DNA of 44,078 nucleotides from assembly GCF_003992135.1 (NCBI RefSeq), contig NZ_RQVN01000016.1:1-44078 (forward strand), in the 5' to 3' direction. The stretch comes from Veillonella sp. VA142. GTDB taxonomy: Bacteria; Bacillota; Negativicutes; Veillonellales; Veillonellaceae. The notes under the pieces were generated by a model, which worked only from the letters and a program-made list of their open reading frames with translations, did not search any database and was not told the origin of the DNA. Made by a program: the position numbers and the translations under genes. Positions 8,601 through 16,721 of this stretch are shown here, piece by piece (positions within the stretch are counted from its first letter, which is position 1; every line of letters begins with the position of its first letter).

Positions 8601-9932
8601 TCCCTCAATGGCTAAGGAACCACTTACTGTGCCCTGTATAGAAGGTAATCCCTCAAGAGGCAATCCATACAAAGATACATTCTGTACCTCTACTTGTGCT
8701 GAGAAATCTTCTGTATCCACATGGTAGGATCCAGTTCCAGTTACGATTCCTCCTTGAGTAGTCAGTTCTGCATCTCCCACATGTATTACTTGGTCGCCAT
8801 AAGAAAGATGGGCTTTCCCACGATTCACCGTAATTCCTTCATAGGCAATATCTCGCAGCTCTACATCTCCACTGGCTTTTACATTCGACACAGGACCTGT
8901 TAGGAGTGCATCTGCCGTAATATATCCTGTCATCGGCAGTTGATCAAACGAGGATAGATTCCATTCTTTCAATCCTACATTGACATGTAATGTAGGGTCT
9001 TCATCAAAGATATGATGTACAGTACCATTGACACGAAGGTGTTCTTCATTCACATTAGTCTCGATTCCGTCCAGGAATAACACGTCTCCATGGATTTGGA
9101 GTTTTCCCTTTCCCGAGGTTAATCGATAACCTTGAAGAGTTGTCCCCACGTTTTGGAAGGAAAGTCCACCTTCCCCATACCAGAAGCCACCACGTTGTTG
9201 CATCGTCAACGCTACATCTGTTAGCTCACCAGTTATAGAACCTACCGTATTAGGTAAGGAGATTCGACTCACAATAGGAGCCATATCCAAATGCGGAGTT
9301 TCCACATAGAACGATCGATTGCCACTGTCATCCAAGGCCCATTGTATCTTAGAATGAATTTGGTCCTTTCCTATATAAGCATCCACGACTCCATCTAGCA
9401 TATGTCCACCATCACCTAGGACAGTCACATTCACATCTGATAATAGCAATGGTTCTGCCTGAGGCAAGACTAAGGACACAGTCCCATTCTCTAATCGCAC
9501 CAGTCCACTAAATTGACTAGGACTATCTGACTCTCGCTCTTTTACTAACTGTAGTACATTCCATTGTCCGTGCTCATCTTGCACCACATTCACATGCGGT
9601 GAACTGATAGTAATCGTACCGACTAAGGCATCTGGTGATACCTGTCCAAAAGGATATTGCAATACCTTAAGCCATTGAATAGATACCGTCAACGCATCTG
9701 CGGTAAGTACATGTTGTCCTCTCACATCGTCTACGATGAGGTCTTTCATTTGAACGGAACCATCCCAATTAATGTGAAATGTTGAATAGGAAACAGTTCC
9801 ATTCAGTGCTGTATGTAATTGTTCTTGCACATAAGGTCCTACATAGGTTTCACTCAGTGGTTGTAAGCCGAATCCAACACCTACTATACATCCACTCAGT
9901 ACAATACCTAGTATCCAGTGTTTCCTCTTCAT
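5652..9932 (-). CDS. tamB: TamB-like translocation/assembly module protein (DUF490)
   Basis: A 1426-residue envelope-spanning protein. An N-terminal membrane anchor (about residues 7-25) is followed by a very long series of short beta-strand repeats with AsmA/TamB-like glycine-aspartate turns. A C-terminal DUF490 domain (about 1080-1426) includes SEPNLSERQIISLLTFGRN and ends in an aromatic, outer-membrane-like strand (WRYRF). TamB family members form a hydrophobic groove that carries phospholipids, or assists outer-membrane protein assembly, between the two membranes. No TamA/Omp85 partner is present here. In Veillonella parvula, published work reports that tamB mutations suppress mla defects, which fits the shared operon. 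It starts 25 bp after tolC behind GAGGTGA. Confidence 0.93.
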   Translation of the reverse strand: MKRKHWILGIVLSGCIVGVGFGLQPLSETYVGPYVQEQLHTALNGTVSYSTFHINWDGSVQMKDLIVDDVRGQHVLTADALTVSIQWLKVLQYPFGQVSPDALVGTITISSPHVNVVQDEHGQWNVLQLVKERESDSPSQFSGLVRLENGTVSLVLPQAEPLLLSDVNVTVLGDGGHMLDGVVDAYIGKDQIHSKIQWALDDSGNRSFYVETPHLDMAPIVSRISLPNTVGSITGELTDVALTMQQRGGFWYGEGGLSFQNVGTTLQGYRLTSGKGKLQIHGDVLFLDGIETNVNEEHLRVNGTVHHIFDEDPTLHVNVGLKEWNLSSFDQLPMTGYITADALLTGPVSNVKASGDVELRDIAYEGITVNRGKAHLSYGDQVIHVGDAELTTQGGIVTGTGSYHVDTEDFSAQVEVQNVSLYGLPLEGLPSIQGTVSGSLAIEGKQGSISKLNGSVQGRHMGYESILVDALDASVSWDGTQLIVPYLNGSWGRGTFTGSGRFGDGIFGINLHGTNIGLEQFNGWSPKPLGGTVSLEANLQGSLENPTGTVTIAGETLSYGTTKLDRANIKTKLDDNTLHILAGNLEYKKSTYDLGGYIRLDGERNVDIKGSAKDVRIEDVLPTFTDIPMTGWVNTDIHVQGTVRNPQIEGHLKAWDGSIYGKLFTSIEGGYTYKDGRLYLPKLEISTYGATIIADGGVQGKQLDVNFVGDELPIEPFARDTGLNVVGYVGAEGHLGGTVDAPIFEGAVQSDTLQVKDTTLRDIVGSVYITPQVVHLQELTFTGSGTSRYEVKGGVQLENPKRLFGYVRVQDGDLHQLLALTHVQVPDVNGKLQATIDLGGTSDSPRLDVKGTLENTTIRNEVVGTATVDIGYGGRTVDIRTFKLPIKEGLIVGKGKADLDGSTDIQLVASKVPVQTVLPLVTQDVNAQGNWNFIINVHGLTKSPKVEFSSEVEQLVINGISLDQFSILGTMEDQVVNIQQGMIKKANASIKVRGKLPLSAFVTNEYVADDVSKQFDVYVDMNEANLSVLPLMFKKVQSAEGDIHGIVHVTGNLSNILANGTVEIGNGSMQLQSLKKTLTQLKGQLVFRGHHVDMTGSTTMGKGNAGLSGNIGWLGPSITSYYGALQMKGIEVAHDFYTGPLDGELYIVNKQNMPTLVGAITLHDVVGTIPLTFESSESSIPLGLDITVDAKNNVRLYNPLLYDMFLQGKVKFEGTVGEPKASGKLSINKGYVKYLQNRFKITEGQAKFVTGSIIPELNVRSMANVKNYRISLQAEGPATQMKLKLTSEPNLSERQIISLLTFGRNVGNTSGVTSEDANALLTSSLQSLAFGYIEDVLQDTLRLDLVNITTGSLDGKDSRDLQEKNNFNVTIGKYVVPDLMITLTRGLKNDHVSYGFQYDINRNISATGWVNNENKRYLGAQWRYRF

Positions 9933-9957
9933 GATTCACCTCATATTGGTATAATCA

Positions 9958-11361
9958 CTATCCTTGATTAACAAATTTTACGCCACTGCCTACAGCAGCT
10001 ACTACGGGAATACCCATAGCTTTTTCTAAGGTAGCCATGCTTAAGTTGTAGTTATATAGAGCATCTACATAATTATTACGCGCAGTAGCTAAGGCTGTTT
10101 CCGCATCAAGCACATCCACATTCGTGCCTACTCCAGAACGATAACGCAATGTTTTGATACGAAAATCCTCTTGTCCCGCTTCTACTGCGGCATGTGTACT
10201 TTGAATTTTTTGTTCTGCCGCTTTTAAATTTAAGTACGCCTCTTGCACTTGTAACTCTACCGTATCAATCGTTTGTGCGTAAGCCTCTTTCGCTTTCTCT
10301 AAGTTTGCTTTGGCATTACTTACATTGGCTTTCGATTGGCCACCATCCCACAAATTCCAAGATAAGGTAGCGCCTACGGACCAATTTTTGTTATCGTTAC
10401 CAGCCCAATGTGTACCATTCATAGCACGGCTAGCACTTGCATTCACTACCGGAATATCGGAGGCATCCACACGGCTTACATTTTCTTCGGCAGACTTCAC
10501 AGCCATTGCTGCTTGTACAATCGTTCCACGATGTGCCACCCCATAAGATTTAGCAGATTCCAATGAAATACCATATGGTACATAGGTTAATTCCTTATCG
10601 GCTGTTACGATTGGTATCGACACTGGCAATCCTACATGATTATTAAACTTTGCTTCTGCTAAGCTAGCTGCATTTTTCGCTTCTACTAAGGTAGTTTTGG
10701 CATTGGCTAATCTTGTATTTGTTGCCAATACATCAGATTTAGATACAATACCTACTTGATATTGTAAATTTGCATTTTTCAAATGTTCTTCATAGTCACG
10801 AACTGTTTGTTCTGCTACACTCACTTTATTGCGAGACATAATAAGGGATAAGTAATTCGTTGTAGCCGTTAATTTCGCTGTTTGTGCTGCTTCTGTTAAG
10901 GCAGCACCGCTACCATCCCTGTTGTATTTAGCCACTTCAATTTGCGCACCTAAGGCACGATTAAACAGAGATACATCTAGCTTTAATGCGTGAGAAAAAG
11001 TATTAGTTTTTTTTACCTCAGTGTCTGTATGGTCTGCCTTATACAGATAGGATACAGACGGATTTCTACCGCTAGTAGCAACCCCTACTTGCGCCGCTGC
11101 CGCTTCATACTCCCATTGAGATTGATGTAAAGATCTATTATTTTGTAATGCTAAGGCAATAGATTGTGGCAAAGTCACAGTCACAGCCTGTCCTTTTGCC
11201 TGTACTTGGCTTTGGTAGGCCTTCGTCATCATTGCTGCTTGAGCAGTCGCCTTTTGTTGAAAATCCACTAATTTCACTGTATCTGTCTGCGGTGCTGACG
11301 CTCCTACTATACATGCATACGCTGCCAACATCGCTGCCACTGTCATTATTTTTGTATTCAT
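9958..11361 (-). CDS. TolC family outer-membrane channel protein
   Basis: A 467-residue outer-membrane efflux protein. A signal peptide covers residues 1-24. Two homologous OEP halves follow, each a long amphipathic helical hairpin: SLALQNNRSLHQ near residue 70 opens the first half and a similar Q/A-rich helix (VQEAYLNLKAAEQKI) lies in the second. The motif RYRSGVGTNVDVLDAETALATA is the classic second-repeat signature. TolC trimers form a channel across the outer membrane for export. No inner-membrane pump or adaptor gene is adjacent. Instead it sits between mlaD (9 bp upstream) and tamB, so its partner in this operon is unknown. The start has AGGAGG 6 nt upstream. Confidence 0.92.
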   Translation of the reverse strand: MNTKIMTVAAMLAAYACIVGASAPQTDTVKLVDFQQKATAQAAMMTKAYQSQVQAKGQAVTVTLPQSIALALQNNRSLHQSQWEYEAAAAQVGVATSGRNPSVSYLYKADHTDTEVKKTNTFSHALKLDVSLFNRALGAQIEVAKYNRDGSGAALTEAAQTAKLTATTNYLSLIMSRNKVSVAEQTVRDYEEHLKNANLQYQVGIVSKSDVLATNTRLANAKTTLVEAKNAASLAEAKFNNHVGLPVSIPIVTADKELTYVPYGISLESAKSYGVAHRGTIVQAAMAVKSAEENVSRVDASDIPVVNASASRAMNGTHWAGNDNKNWSVGATLSWNLWDGGQSKANVSNAKANLEKAKEAYAQTIDTVELQVQEAYLNLKAAEQKIQSTHAAVEAGQEDFRIKTLRYRSGVGTNVDVLDAETALATARNNYVDALYNYNLSMATLEKAMGIPVVAAVGSGVKFVNQG

Positions 11362-11370
11362 TGGGTCCTC

Positions 11371-12675
11371 CTAAAATGTCTTTCTTAGCCCAAAATAATT
11401 CTCACGTGTATGGTCATGTCCGTACCAAGTCCATTGACCTACTGCATAAGTATCTTTCCACAGTTGAATATCTGAACGAATCCTATAGGAACCATGGCGG
11501 ATGTCAAATAAACTTCCAGATATTGCCAATGGTTTTCCAAATCCAAAATCAGCACCTATACCCAATTTCCCATCAAATAAACCTCCTCGTAGGTATACTT
11601 GATCTAGCACTCGTTTCCCATAGGTAAGGTCCACATTAGAACCATTTCCTATATTGGAAATCCCTAAAGTATACATGGCATCGTTATGTATAAGACGCAC
11701 ATCTGCATCGGTACGAACTTTTTTATCTTCTGGGTTGTATAGTACCTCTGCTCCTATTTGCGTCTTAAGATCCGACTTTTTTCCATCCGAACCTGCTTTC
11801 ACGTCCCCACCGGTAAGACGATTTAGCTTAGTCGTCAATTGTGCCGTATTGTGCAATGTTTCTTTAATGTCTGCAGCGCTTTTTGGATCCGTTACAACCC
11901 CTTCCATAGCGCCTGCCATTTTTGAAATGCTGTCAGTAGTAGTTTTTAAATTATTTACAATTTGACGCATTTCTGTACCCGCTTGACCGTCTACATTAAA
12001 TTGCTTCATATTCACATCCATTTGATTCGTCAGGGATTCCATATTTCGCGTAATCCCCACCATATTGGTTGTTAAGGCAGAAATATTATCGCTATTATTG
12101 GCTAGCATAGCATTCATTTGGGCTGTTAAATTTGCTGTATTTTGAGCAATTAATTCCGTAGATTGCAAAGCATTTCGTAAAGCACTTTGTGTTTTTTCAT
12201 CCCCAATAATACCGTTCATAGATTGCAATGTGGTGGTAGCTGCTTCCATCAATTTCGTGGCTTGTGCCATCGTTTTATCGATTTCACTTTTTCCATCCCC
12301 TGTGATGAACGCACCATCATCTAAATATAAGGTACTACGACCTGGCGTAATTTGGATAAATTTATCCCCTAAAATACCATCGCTTTCCATAGTAAAAGCA
12401 GAATCTGTAGGAATCTTTACATCTTTATCAATGTCCATAGACACGGTAATTCCTTTATCAGTGACTTGCATAGATTTGATTTTCCCTACTTTCACCCCTG
12501 AAAAACGCACGGTATTACCTTCTTTCAGCCCCGTTACGGATTGAAAATTCCCTGTAATATGCATAGTAGGCGCTGCAAAAATATCAAATCGTCCCAAGAA
12601 CACAATACATATAGCAAATAAGACTATCCCCGCTACCGTAAATAGGCCTACCTTTGCCTCTGTTGTCCACTTCAT
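11371..12675 (-). CDS. mlaD: Elongated MlaD: MCE domain plus C-terminal beta-barrel
   Basis: A 434-residue lipid-transport protein. A membrane anchor (about 10-28) is followed by one MCE domain (about 37-112, with VTGLKEGNTVRFSGVKVGKI and the FIQITPG end). A long helical coiled-coil stretch rich in Thr, Asn and Met spans about 130-280. The C-terminal segment (about 300-434) is made of alternating strands (VYLRGGLFDGKLGIGADFGF and others) and ends in Phe, like an outer-membrane barrel. E. coli MlaD (about 180 residues) lacks the last two parts. In V. parvula this architecture is described as a transenvelope bridge that replaces MlaA and MlaC. The start is 17 bp after mlaF, behind AGGAGAT. Confidence 0.93.
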   Translation of the reverse strand: MKWTTEAKVGLFTVAGIVLFAICIVFLGRFDIFAAPTMHITGNFQSVTGLKEGNTVRFSGVKVGKIKSMQVTDKGITVSMDIDKDVKIPTDSAFTMESDGILGDKFIQITPGRSTLYLDDGAFITGDGKSEIDKTMAQATKLMEAATTTLQSMNGIIGDEKTQSALRNALQSTELIAQNTANLTAQMNAMLANNSDNISALTTNMVGITRNMESLTNQMDVNMKQFNVDGQAGTEMRQIVNNLKTTTDSISKMAGAMEGVVTDPKSAADIKETLHNTAQLTTKLNRLTGGDVKAGSDGKKSDLKTQIGAEVLYNPEDKKVRTDADVRLIHNDAMYTLGISNIGNGSNVDLTYGKRVLDQVYLRGGLFDGKLGIGADFGFGKPLAISGSLFDIRHGSYRIRSDIQLWKDTYAVGQWTWYGHDHTRENYFGLRKTF

Positions 12676-12692
12676 GGCTTATCTCCTTCTTC

Positions 12693-13436
12693 TTATATCA
12701 CTGCTTTTACAGATTTACGTCCCTCAATAAATTGTTGTACCTTCGGATTCTTAGAATGTCTAAAGTCTTCCGTTGGTGATACTTCAATAAACTTTCCTGT
12801 ATCTAACAACGCAATGCGATCAGCCACAAAAAAAGCAGAATTCATATCGTGAGTGACCACGATGGAACTACATTGTAAATGAGATTGCATACTTCGTATT
12901 AATCGACTGATCGTTCCCGATGTAATCGGATCTAACCCTGATGTCGGTTCATCATAGAGGATAATATTAGGATTTAAAGCAATGGCCCGAGCTAAACTAA
13001 TCCGTTTTTTCATACCTCCTGACAACTCACTAGGCATATAGTGCTCCGTTTTTGGTAGTCCTACCATACGCAACTTTCTGGCTACTGTGCGCTGAATTTC
13101 CTCTTCACTCATAGTGGTATGTTGACGCAAGCCAAAGGCCACATTCTCGCCAACACTCATGGAGTCAAATAAGGCAGAATATTGAAAGACCATCCCCATG
13201 GTTTGTCGTAATTTGTCGAATTCATTCTCATCAATTTTCGTAATATCTACTCCATCGACTAAAATAGTACCACTGGTAGGTCGTAACAATCCAATAATCA
13301 ATTTAAGCAAGGTACTTTTACCTGCTCCAGATCCTCCTAAAATAGCTAAGGTTTCTCCATCCTGGATAGTTAAATCTACATGGTCTAAAATCATTCTATT
13401 CTCATAGGATAGGACCACATTTTGTAATTCAATCAT
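12693..13436 (-). CDS. mlaF: MlaF, ATPase of the phospholipid ABC transporter
   Basis: A 247-residue ABC ATPase that powers phospholipid movement by the MlaE permease at the inner membrane. Walker A is GGSGAGKST (34-42), the Q-loop follows at FQYSALFDS, the signature is LSGGMKKR (138-145) and Walker B is IILYDEP (158-164), with a downstream switch histidine (VTHD). The GMKKR version of the signature is typical of the MlaF/Mkl group. It lies 8 bp after mlaE and 17 bp before mlaD, with an AGGAGG ribosome site. Confidence 0.95.
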   Translation of the reverse strand: MIELQNVVLSYENRMILDHVDLTIQDGETLAILGGSGAGKSTLLKLIIGLLRPTSGTILVDGVDITKIDENEFDKLRQTMGMVFQYSALFDSMSVGENVAFGLRQHTTMSEEEIQRTVARKLRMVGLPKTEHYMPSELSGGMKKRISLARAIALNPNIILYDEPTSGLDPITSGTISRLIRSMQSHLQCSSIVVTHDMNSAFFVADRIALLDTGKFIEVSPTEDFRHSKNPKVQQFIEGRKSVKAVI

Positions 13437-13444
13437 AGGTCCTC

Positions 13445-14206
13445 CTAGAATAATAACACCGATAAAAAGTAATTTAATATAAAGACTAATATGATACTTG
13501 TCACTACAGAACTTGTCGTCGCATACCCAACAGCAGTGGCACCCATATCTGTATACATGCCTTTATAGGATCCCACTAAGGCAATGACAGCACCAAATAC
13601 GCAGGATTTAATTAATCCATACGTCAAATCAGATAAAATCGCAAAAATTTGAATAGAATCTAAATAGGTAGCACCTGCTAACCCTTTTACTACTGTAGCT
13701 ACTAAATAACCGCCACCAGTCCCAATAAGAACACCATAAAATGTTAGGATGGGCACCATAATCATACAAGCCACGACACGAGGTACCACAAGATATCCAA
13801 TAGGGTTCACTGCCATCACCTTCAAGGCGTCGATTTGCTCAGTGACCTTCATCGTTCCTAGCTCTGCTGTGATAGCCGCGCCCACACGACCGGCTAATAC
13901 AACGCCTACTAAAACTGGGCCTAATTCACGTCCCATGGCAATAGCCATAATGCCGCCTACAGTTCCTTGTGCTCCATAACGAATGAGTACATCCGCTACT
14001 TGTAATGTCATAACAGCACCAGCAAAAAACATGGTTAATGACAAGATTGGCAAAGAGTGCACTCCTAAATGCGCCATTTGTTCAATTGTTAGTTTCCAAT
14101 TTATTTTCGGTAATTGTTCTATGGTCCTCCATAATAACAGCATGGCCTCTCCTATCTGGGATAGGAAAAAGATCATTTTCTTACCAATCCATGTTAACCA
14201 AGTCAT
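13445..14206 (-). CDS. mlaE: MlaE, permease of the phospholipid ABC transporter
   Basis: A 253-residue inner-membrane permease of the MlaE/YrbE family. It has several membrane helices (about 50-75, 90-120, 145-175, 195-220 and 230-252). Family signatures include GRELGPVLVGVVLAGRVGAAITAELGTMKVTEQIDAL in the coupling region and the NPIGYLVVPRV segment. It is the first gene of the six-gene operon. An extended -10 promoter lies upstream and AGGAGG sits 5 nt before the start. No mlaB (STAS protein) or mlaC is present in the operon. Confidence 0.95.
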   Translation of the reverse strand: MTWLTWIGKKMIFFLSQIGEAMLLLWRTIEQLPKINWKLTIEQMAHLGVHSLPILSLTMFFAGAVMTLQVADVLIRYGAQGTVGGIMAIAMGRELGPVLVGVVLAGRVGAAITAELGTMKVTEQIDALKVMAVNPIGYLVVPRVVACMIMVPILTFYGVLIGTGGGYLVATVVKGLAGATYLDSIQIFAILSDLTYGLIKSCVFGAVIALVGSYKGMYTDMGATAVGYATTSSVVTSIILVFILNYFLSVLLF

Positions 14207-14236
14207 AGTTCCTCCTGAGTATTTGTATCAACTTTC

Positions 14237-14265
14237 AGTATATCACAAAACTCTTTGAATGTGCA
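14237..14265 (-). promoter_or_regulatory. Promoter of the mlaE-F-D-tolC-tamB-sigma operon
   Basis: An extended -10 TGATATACT (TATACT at 14237-14242) with a weak -35 TGCACA (14260-14265) at 17 bp. It lies about 35 bp upstream of the mlaE start. No other convincing promoter is visible within the operon. Confidence 0.55.
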
Positions 14266-14285
14266 GTAGTACCATAGGAGTTTTC

Positions 14286-14326
14286 AAAAATAAGAGCAGG
14301 AAATGATGATGTATCACTTCCCGCTC
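14286..14326 (-). terminator. Terminator of the S55 protease gene
   Basis: A 14-bp stem (14294-14307 with 14313-14326, G-U pairs included), a 5-nt loop and then TTATTTTT on the minus strand. It separates the protease gene from the mla operon promoter. Confidence 0.85.
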
Positions 14327-14339
14327 TCTTCAGATGAAC

Positions 14340-16229
14340 CTATTTATTTTTCTGTTGGTCTGACTCTTCTGCTTTTGCTTTCTCCACTAATTTTGAAAGC
14401 TTTTCTTTCATTCGTTTCTTACGCAAATGATCCCGATCTTTTTTATCCACTACCTGCACAGTAAACTGTCCATCACCTAAGACGACGTAATCCACTACCA
14501 CTCGTGTAGCTTCATTTTTTTCTTTTTCGTCGTCATCAGATGCTTTCAAACCTTTTTTATGTTTTCCTCCATTTGGTAGCGCATCCTCATCAAAATCATC
14601 ACTATCTGTTTCTAGTCGTTGCTTTTTCACCTTGTCGCCAGATTCTTCAACCATACTAATATCATCAGCTAAAAATTCTGCTACAATTTGGTTATTTTGG
14701 TCATCTTCACTTAACTCTTTAAAATAGTCTTCAAAAGTTTTAGGTACTTTCAATCGTTGTACAATTTCATCTGTCAAATTGTATTTTTGTTTTTCAAATA
14801 AATATGGTAACGGAATCTCTCCGCCTCCACGAACTTCTAATGTGTAAGTCCCTAATTTTTGATCTTCTGGCACTTTAAAGATAATTTCTCGTTGAATCTT
14901 TCCTTCGCGGTAAGCTTGTAAGTTTGCTGTAATCACAATATTATCTCCTGGAGAAACAACGACTTGGTCCGCACTAGCATCGATGATTGTAGCGGTTCGT
15001 TTTGCTTCTTCCACTTGTACATCTACTTGAATATCACGAATTTCATAGTCTTTGAAAGCATTGTTCATCAAACTTTCCACAATATCAAATAATTCATCGA
15101 TAGATTTTTCCGACACTGAGCTACTAGAGTAGATCATATTACGTCGCTCTAAGGTAGGCAATTTAGGATCCACTGGGGTAATCTTAATATTAATTTTAGC
15201 TGTGCCACCGCCTACACGATCCAATGTTCTATTTAACAAACTATAGACAGATGTAGCCACTAACGTTGGGGTCAGATTAGGAGATTCAACGACAGTGACT
15301 GCTGCGTTCCGTTCTACACCACGATCTAAATCGCGTAAATTCATCCGTACAGGAACACCTTTCCCAAATACGCCAACAGTACCAGCTATCCCTGCCCCGC
15401 GATCTTCTGTGATGACGCCCACTTCTCGGCCTAAGGAACCTAATTTAAAACCAGAGTCTATACTTTTTACGACAGTAAAAATACTAGAGTTATTCATGAA
15501 ATAACCGGTAGAGCCTCGTTTATCGAATGGATGACCAAAGGCAACCACTTTATCCTTATCTACATAGGTAACGGTGCCTACGGCGCCCATCTTTAAATCA
15601 CCTTTTACAAGTAGTGCTGCTATAGAACCACCAGGTACCATCGGTTTCACAATATCATCGGTGCTATCACTAGCCGTAGCATATCCTTTATAACCAAAGT
15701 CTTTAAATTTAGTTCCCAAATATGACAAAGATGCTTCATCATAGCCATCTGCCATTAATGGAGTCCCCAAAGGTATTAACTGGGTATCCTTCCAAGGATT
15801 CGGTAAATCTTTTTGGTATTTCTCATCCCATAGTTTTACCATTTGTTCGATCGGTGTAACCATTCCCAAGGTACCATCTGTAAATCCCCAACCATAGGCA
15901 ACAGCACCTACCAATTTGCCATCAATGTATACGGGACTACCACTCATTCCATGAACAATACCACCAGATGCATCTATAACCGGTCCAGATACTTTCACTA
16001 AGATAAGATCTCCTGATGGGCCATGTTGTTTCATGATACCTAGAACTTCGACCTTAAAGGAATCAATCTTGTCCCCTTGTACCACCGTATCTGCATGACC
16101 TACCATGCCACGGTGTAAATCTTCTACTTTCATAAACTCTATTGCATGAGCACTTGTAAAAGTAGCCCCACACAATAAGAGCGCCAGCACACCCTTACTG
16201 TACCGACGCCAAAAACGATGTAATTTCAT
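14340..16229 (-). CDS. Exported SpoIVB-like S55 domain protein
   Basis: A 629-residue exported protein. A signal peptide covers about residues 1-29 (AHA cleavage site). The SpoIVB/S55 serine peptidase domain follows, with GMSGSP (94-99) carrying the presumed catalytic Ser and AFGHPFDKRG (about 230-239) carrying the presumed His. In SpoIVB itself the His precedes the Ser, so the motif order here is reversed. The same order occurs in a broad S55 family outside sporulation. A C-terminal stretch (about 520-629) is acidic then lysine-rich and looks disordered. It may be an envelope protease or a scaffold; the substrate is unknown. The gene has its own GAGGCGAT site and a strong terminator. Confidence 0.85.
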   Translation of the reverse strand: MKLHRFWRRYSKGVLALLLCGATFTSAHAIEFMKVEDLHRGMVGHADTVVQGDKIDSFKVEVLGIMKQHGPSGDLILVKVSGPVIDASGGIVHGMSGSPVYIDGKLVGAVAYGWGFTDGTLGMVTPIEQMVKLWDEKYQKDLPNPWKDTQLIPLGTPLMADGYDEASLSYLGTKFKDFGYKGYATASDSTDDIVKPMVPGGSIAALLVKGDLKMGAVGTVTYVDKDKVVAFGHPFDKRGSTGYFMNNSSIFTVVKSIDSGFKLGSLGREVGVITEDRGAGIAGTVGVFGKGVPVRMNLRDLDRGVERNAAVTVVESPNLTPTLVATSVYSLLNRTLDRVGGGTAKINIKITPVDPKLPTLERRNMIYSSSSVSEKSIDELFDIVESLMNNAFKDYEIRDIQVDVQVEEAKRTATIIDASADQVVVSPGDNIVITANLQAYREGKIQREIIFKVPEDQKLGTYTLEVRGGGEIPLPYLFEKQKYNLTDEIVQRLKVPKTFEDYFKELSEDDQNNQIVAEFLADDISMVEESGDKVKKQRLETDSDDFDEDALPNGGKHKKGLKASDDDEKEKNEATRVVVDYVVLGDGQFTVQVVDKKDRDHLRKKRMKEKLSKLVEKAKAEESDQQKNK

Positions 16230-16268
16230 CTATATCGCCTCTTCTTATTGATTATTAATAATTAATCA

Positions 16269-16559
16269 TTAATTATTTATCACTGTTACTATTTGACCAC
16301 GTTCCACGGAAGCACCTGGTTCCACAGAAACTGATTGCACCACGCCATTCACTGTAGCACGGGATGCCACCATAGGTCCCCCTAATGTTTGCACTGTTAA
16401 CAATGGGTCTCCTTCTTTTACAGAAGTCCCTACGCTGACTACAGACACTACTTCACCAGATAAAACAGTTTCATGATTCACTGGTGCAGCTTGTGCTGTA
16501 GTTGTCACAAAGAATGCTGCTAACAAAGCCCCCAAACTATATAGAAAAACTTTTTTCAT
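16269..16559 (-). CDS. Small exported protein with biotinyl/lipoyl-like domain
   Basis: A 96-residue protein with a signal peptide (about 1-24, TAQA cleavage). The rest forms one biotinyl/lipoyl-type hammerhead fold (SGEVVSV, VKEGDPLLTVQTLGG, VNGVVQSVSVEPGASVERGQ). The modifiable lysine hairpin (EAMKM in biotin carriers) is replaced by a segment without lysine, so it should not carry a cofactor. Such domains occur as parts of membrane-fusion proteins; here the domain stands alone outside the membrane. I start at 16559 because GGAGGTG precedes that ATG; the open frame up to 16655 lacks a site. It lies between mreB and the S55 protease gene. Function unknown. Confidence 0.75.
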   Translation of the reverse strand: MKKVFLYSLGALLAAFFVTTTAQAAPVNHETVLSGEVVSVVSVGTSVKEGDPLLTVQTLGGPMVASRATVNGVVQSVSVEPGASVERGQIVTVINN

Positions 16560-16593
16560 ATATATACACCTCCTACATCTTTCTTCCATGTAC

Positions 16594-16623
16594 AGTATAT
16601 CATACTTACAAGAGTTAGAACAA
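16594..16623 (-). promoter_or_regulatory. Promoter of the small lipoyl-fold gene
   Basis: An extended -10 TGATATACT (TATACT 16594-16599) with TTGTTC (16618-16623) 18 bp upstream, about 35 bp before the start codon. Confidence 0.5.
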
Positions 16624-16721
16624 TTAATTCCTAGTAAACTAGTATTAGTATCCACTATATTCTTCTTACTATCTATAGTATATATCCCATATATGAAAGA
16701 ATCATGAATATACGTATATAC

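Noticed and set aside
16560-16655. Longer N-terminus for the lipoyl-fold protein
   Set aside because: No ribosome site, and it would bury the signal peptide behind 32 residues including several Cys.
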